A stretch of 8,746 bases of DNA from JAFGPS01 sp964570855 (GTDB taxonomy: Bacteria > Planctomycetota > Phycisphaerae > Sedimentisphaerales > Anaerobacaceae), in assembly GCA_964570855.1 (NCBI GenBank), contig CAZMZR010000116.1, positions 1 to 8,746 of the forward strand. The letters are read 5' to 3'. Shown here piece after piece: positions 5,730 to 8,746 of this stretch (position 1 is the stretch's first letter; each line of letters opens with the position of its first letter). The position numbers and the translations under genes are program-made. Under the pieces are notes generated by a model. The model was given only the letters and a program-made list of their open reading frames with translations, ran no database searches and was not told the DNA's origin.

Positions 5730-7163
5730 TCAGTCGAAAGATTTGATCTTGAGATTCCTGAACCAGACGGGATTGCCGTGAAACTGGAAACCGAGATGTC
5801 CTTCACGTGGCATATCCTTATAGGCGGTGGGGAACTTATTTTCGGTGTCCTGAGGATTTTTATGAGGTTCGGTCCAGAGATCCAGGTCCATATCGATAAT
5901 ATCTTCGCCATTGAGATTTACATATATCTTATTGTCCAGGCAGGTAATGATATAGTGATTCCACTGGCCGGGTTTTTTAACGGCCGTCTTTGAGGGCGAG
6001 AGACAGTCATATATAGCGCCGCACTGGCCGTGCTTTGTTCCGTCTGTAGTAGCGTGGATTTGGATTTCAATGGCGGTGTTAATCAAGTTCTCTATACTTC
6101 CGGTGCGGACGAAGACGCCGCTGTTGCCTTCTTCAGGGACCTTGAAATCGAGTTCGAGCGTGAAGTTGCCGTAGCGCTCTTTGGTCCAGATGTCACCGTG
6201 AGCGCCGGATTCGGGTGACAGGACGCCGTTTGCGTCAAAAGACCAGGAGTCGGGCGGCATTACGGCGTTCGAAAGGTCCGCCTTAAAGACGTCTTTGAAT
6301 TCGGCGTCGCTAAGCCCGGCTGAGGTCTTTTTGAAGAACTCCACACACTTCTTTATTTCCGGAACGCTGTTGTCCCAGTTGTACTCATATTCGATGGAGA
6401 AAACGCCCTTGAAGTTCTGTCGGCTAAGTTCGGTTAATATTTTCCCGGCGTTACCTGCTCCCGTGCCCCATATCACGTCGTGAGCTTCATGATTGTCGAA
6501 CTCGTTTAGGTCCTTGAAGTGCAGACTGATTATTCGACCTTTGAGTTTTTGTAAAGCCTCAATCGGTTGAATGCCAGAACGCATCCAGTGGCCCGTATCG
6601 GCGCAGGCTCCGATACGCGTGCTCCGTCCCCGGCAGGCTTCCAGTACCGTGTCCGGATTCCAGTACGGCGAGGGTTTGGGATGATTATGAATCGCAACGT
6701 TAATCTTATATTCTTCGCATAATTTTTCTATCAGGTCGAATGCCTCTTTGGGTGGCTCGGAAACGATTGTCTCGATGCCAATCTCTTTTGCAAAATTAAA
6801 TACTTTTCTGCATTGGGCCTCGTCGTTCGGCAGAGGCACTACGCCATAATTTACAAGTTTTACTCCCGCTTCTCGAAGCTTTTGCAGAACCTCCTGTTTT
6901 TGACCGGAAGAGAGATTATGGTCGAATTTAACATCGGGCTTTTCCTTGCTTAAAGCCTGATCCGGATATGCTTCGATATAGTGCAGGCCGAGCGATTTGG
7001 TTTTGTCCACCGCCTCGTAAAATGTAAAGCGATTGAATGAATAAGCCTGCATCCCCAGCTTCCAGTTTTCCCGGCCGCCGGCTTCAGTGTTTGCCCGGAA
7101 TGTACAGCATAAGCAAAAAACAGTCACTAGCCCGTTAAAAACGAACTTTCTTTCTTTGAACAC
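5730..7163 (-). CDS. Secreted sugar isomerase/epimerase–DUF1080 (3-keto-disaccharide hydrolase) fusion
   Basis: This protein of 477 residues (counted from the GTG start) has an N-terminal signal peptide (about 1-28, basic FKERK then a hydrophobic core) and two domains. Residues about 34-280 form an AP_endonuc_2-type TIM barrel of the sugar isomerase/epimerase class. Likely metal-site residues are the IHNH segment (His159/His161), Asp189 in CADTGH, His215 in LHFKD and Glu258 in SIEYE; the 26-residue Asp-to-His spacing equals that of tagatose 3-epimerase. Residues about 289-476 match the DUF1080/PF06439 beta-sandwich, named 3-keto-disaccharide hydrolase, with GNSGVFVR (346-353), a QWNHY segment and the closing GHLGFQFHGNPVWFRNLKI. 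The two activities could act in sequence on a 3-keto glycoside, cleaving it and then rearranging or hydrating the product; this is inference. GTG at 7163 is preferred over the ATG at 7181 because AAAGGAG stands seven bases before it. The gene sits between two Gfo/Idh oxidoreductases, all exported. A pure carbohydrate-binding role for the DUF1080 domain cannot be excluded. Confidence 0.85.
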   Translation of the reverse strand: MFKERKFVFNGLVTVFCLCCTFRANTEAGGRENWKLGMQAYSFNRFTFYEAVDKTKSLGLHYIEAYPDQALSKEKPDVKFDHNLSSGQKQEVLQKLREAGVKLVNYGVVPLPNDEAQCRKVFNFAKEIGIETIVSEPPKEAFDLIEKLCEEYKINVAIHNHPKPSPYWNPDTVLEACRGRSTRIGACADTGHWMRSGIQPIEALQKLKGRIISLHFKDLNEFDNHEAHDVIWGTGAGNAGKILTELSRQNFKGVFSIEYEYNWDNSVPEIKKCVEFFKKTSAGLSDAEFKDVFKADLSNAVMPPDSWSFDANGVLSPESGAHGDIWTKERYGNFTLELDFKVPEEGNSGVFVRTGSIENLINTAIEIQIHATTDGTKHGQCGAIYDCLSPSKTAVKKPGQWNHYIITCLDNKIYVNLNGEDIIDMDLDLWTEPHKNPQDTENKFPTAYKDMPREGHLGFQFHGNPVWFRNLKIKSFD

Positions 7164-7170
7164 TTCTGTT

Positions 7171-7178
7171 CTCCTTTT
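7171..7178 (-). promoter_or_regulatory. Ribosome binding site that fixes a GTG start
   Basis: The minus strand carries AAAAGGAG seven bases before GTG (7163-7161). The upstream in-frame ATG (7181-7179) overlaps nothing like a ribosome binding site, and this strong site would lie inside codons 2-4 if that ATG were used. The GTG start removes six residues (MKRRTE) and leaves a normal signal peptide. Confidence 0.75.
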
Positions 7179-7260
7179 CATTAAGACGTTATTTGGAGAT
7201 AAAATAGCATAAAAAATCCTGAAAAAACTCGATATTTGCCCCGTTCATAGAATCCGGCAA

Positions 7261-8670
7261 TTAGAGCGTCCATCCATCGCGATAGGGTGGATTTATGTAC
7301 TCATTTGCCTGCTCATTATTTGTGATTCTCATTTTCTCAGGGTCCCATTCAAGCGGTGTGTCTTTGAACCGCATAGCTAACACACCCAGCAGGATCATTT
7401 CCGTCAACGGTCCGCCATAGTCGAAAGTCGAGCTGGCGGGTTTGCCGTCTTTGCAGGCCCTTATCCAGTCCTGCTCATGACCGCTCATGCCACCCGGCAC
7501 TCTCTGCAGAGTTTCTACAGGCTGCTCGTATGCCTGCATTTTTTCTTCGGGAATAATTCTCAGGGCCTTGGCTCCGTGCGAGCCGTGCATGATAGTGCCC
7601 TTATCTCCGACAAGCAAGGCTCCCTGAATCCCCAGTTTGCGACCGGCTTCCAGGTCCTTTGGCCTTGGCGGAAGCAGCCGTCCGTCAAACCACGTCAGTT
7701 TTACCGGCGGCATTTCACCTCGTGCGGGAAACTCGTATCGAATGATCGAGGCCCGCGGATAAGTCTCGGCCGCCACCTCGGGGTCGTAGTGGGTTGTGGT
7801 CGCTTCCACCCGAGTTGGGTGAGACAGTTTCAATACCCAAAACGAAGGGTCGATAATGTGACAACCCATGTCCCCCAATGGGCCGGTGCCGAAATCCCAA
7901 AAACCACGCCATGTTGTGGGGCAGTATATCGGATGATATGGTCGATGCTGTGCCGGACCTAACCACAGGTCCCAATCCAGTGTCTCGGGAACGGGTGGTT
8001 TTTCTGTCGGTCTTTTCATCATGGGGAAGTCCGACCATGGATTGCCGCCCACCGGCCGGTCGGTCCAGGCATATACCTGTCGTACATGGCCGATAGCACC
8101 ATCCTGGATCCACTCGTGGAGCATACGAATCTCATTAGACGAATGGCCCTGGTTGCCCATCTGCGTCTGGATTTTAGCTTTTTGTGCCGCTTCGGTCAGC
8201 GCACGAACATCATAAATCGAATGAGCCAACGGCTTTTGCAGGTAGATGTGCTTGCCGCGTCTGATGCACTCCATGGCCACTACGGCATGTGTATGGTCGG
8301 GCGTCGCTACGATCACCGCATCGATATTTTTGTCCTCTTTGTCCAGCATGATACGGAAATCTTTGTATTTATTTACTTTGGGATATTTTCGGTAAGTCTC
8401 CGCCGCCTGCTTGTCGTCAACGTCACAAAGCGCGACAATGTTTTCGGTGCTGCATTGGTTAATATTGGCTGCCCCCATGCCACCAACGCCGATGCAGGCG
8501 ATATTCAGCTTGTTATTGGCCGAGTCCCGCCCTGCCCATCCGAGCACATGACTCGGAACAAAAGTAAATGCCGCCAGGCTCACAGCCGTTCCGACAAACT
8601 CTCTACGGGACAATCCTGTGGTTTTTTTCTTACTGCCGAAGGGTTTTTGTACTTCTTTTTCGTTCTTCAT
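7261..8670 (-). CDS. Tat-exported Gfo/Idh/MocA family oxidoreductase (first copy)
   Basis: This 469-residue protein starts with an extended twin-arginine signal (SRREFVG, 21-27, hydrophobic to about 44), so it is expected to be exported folded with bound NAD(P). The Rossmann domain has GVGGMG (61-66), CDVD (82-85) and ATPDHTH (122-128). The family's EKP motif is present as QKP (145-147), a change common in exported members from planctomycetes and relatives. DMGCHIIDPSFW (267-278) holds the catalytic-type His271 of the C-terminal alpha/beta domain. A Trp- and Pro-rich stretch (about 205-260) is typical of this exported subgroup. The substrate is unknown; a sugar or glycoside dehydrogenase or reductase role is expected. 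ATG is supported by AAAGG six bases upstream (8681-8677). The fusion gene follows 97 bases downstream with no convincing terminator between them, so co-transcription is likely. The gene's own promoter was not found in the 76 bases available upstream. Confidence 0.92.
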   Translation of the reverse strand: MKNEKEVQKPFGSKKKTTGLSRREFVGTAVSLAAFTFVPSHVLGWAGRDSANNKLNIACIGVGGMGAANINQCSTENIVALCDVDDKQAAETYRKYPKVNKYKDFRIMLDKEDKNIDAVIVATPDHTHAVVAMECIRRGKHIYLQKPLAHSIYDVRALTEAAQKAKIQTQMGNQGHSSNEIRMLHEWIQDGAIGHVRQVYAWTDRPVGGNPWSDFPMMKRPTEKPPVPETLDWDLWLGPAQHRPYHPIYCPTTWRGFWDFGTGPLGDMGCHIIDPSFWVLKLSHPTRVEATTTHYDPEVAAETYPRASIIRYEFPARGEMPPVKLTWFDGRLLPPRPKDLEAGRKLGIQGALLVGDKGTIMHGSHGAKALRIIPEEKMQAYEQPVETLQRVPGGMSGHEQDWIRACKDGKPASSTFDYGGPLTEMILLGVLAMRFKDTPLEWDPEKMRITNNEQANEYINPPYRDGWTL

Positions 8671-8746
8671 TGTTTACCTTTAACCAATAATTCCGGCCTT
8701 GAAGTCAACCGGTTCGATTTTCGATGTGAGGTCGGTTCGGTTACTA
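8671..8746. other. Upstream region with short repeats, incomplete
   Basis: This edge segment upstream of the first oxidoreductase gene has its ribosome binding site and several short symmetric elements: AACCGGTT (8707-8714), TCGA-TTT-TCGA (8714-8724) and CGGTTCG twice with starts 23 bases apart (8710, 8733). A TTGACT (8708-8703, minus strand) resembles a -35 box, but no -10 follows at the right distance. The repeats may be regulator sites; the region is too short and cut by the window edge to say more. Confidence 0.25.

Noticed and set aside
7164..7181. ATG at 7181 as the start of the fusion gene
   Set aside because: No ribosome binding site precedes it, and a strong AAAAGGAG lies inside the added codons, directly upstream of GTG at 7163.
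7222..7260. Hairpin TTGCC/GGCAA followed by a T-run on the minus strand after the first oxidoreductase gene
   Set aside because: The stem has only five base pairs with a 15-base loop, and the T-run begins eight bases after the stem, so it is not a convincing terminator.
7477..7962. A 161-codon open frame on the plus strand
   Set aside because: It lies wholly inside the well-supported oxidoreductase gene on the opposite strand and has no recognisable domain or membrane pattern; it is a shadow frame.
4185..8670. The two Gfo/Idh/MocA genes as a recent tandem duplication
   Set aside because: The proteins share only family motifs; their signal regions, the EKP position and most of the C-terminal domains differ clearly.

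Overview
The window reads as chromosomal DNA of an anaerobic or facultatively anaerobic member of the Planctomycetota–Verrucomicrobiota group, most likely a Phycisphaerae/Sedimentisphaerales-type planctomycete. This is an inference. It rests on two Tat-exported Gfo/Idh/MocA oxidoreductases side by side, a TIM-barrel sugar isomerase fused to a DUF1080 domain, a large multiheme cytochrome c and a moderate GC content. No rRNA or other phylogenetic marker is present. All six genes lie on the minus strand, so transcription runs from high to low coordinates.

Layout in transcription order: (1) 8670-7261, Tat-exported Gfo/Idh/MocA oxidoreductase; (2) 7163-5730, secreted fusion of an AP_endonuc_2-type sugar isomerase/epimerase with a 3-keto-disaccharide hydrolase (DUF1080) domain, whose start is moved to a GTG with a strong ribosome binding site; (3) a 192-base gap holding a near-consensus sigma70-type promoter (TTGACA-17-TATAGT) whose -10 box sits in the middle of a perfect inverted repeat; (4) 5537-4185, a second Tat-exported Gfo/Idh/MocA oxidoreductase; (5) 4148-2208, a seven-CxxCH cytochrome c with a C-terminal membrane anchor; (6) 2181-1543, a five-helix cytochrome b-like membrane protein; (7) a 175-base gap with a second plausible promoter, also with an inverted repeat over its -10; (8) 1367-213, an MFS sugar-type permease; (9) a hairpin plus T-run terminator at 127-167. 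The left edge holds a possible promoter for a gene outside the window.

Working model (inference): the three exported enzymes form a periplasmic route that oxidises a glycoside or sugar at C3 and then cleaves or rearranges the 3-keto product. The MFS permease imports the product. The cytochrome c/cytochrome b pair, which looks like a split version of a CbcL-type quinone-linked module, sits directly behind the second oxidoreductase behind one promoter, so it may connect this chemistry or a neighbouring respiration to the quinone pool. Substrate and electron direction cannot be read from the sequence. No mobile elements, CRISPR arrays, tRNA or rRNA genes were seen.
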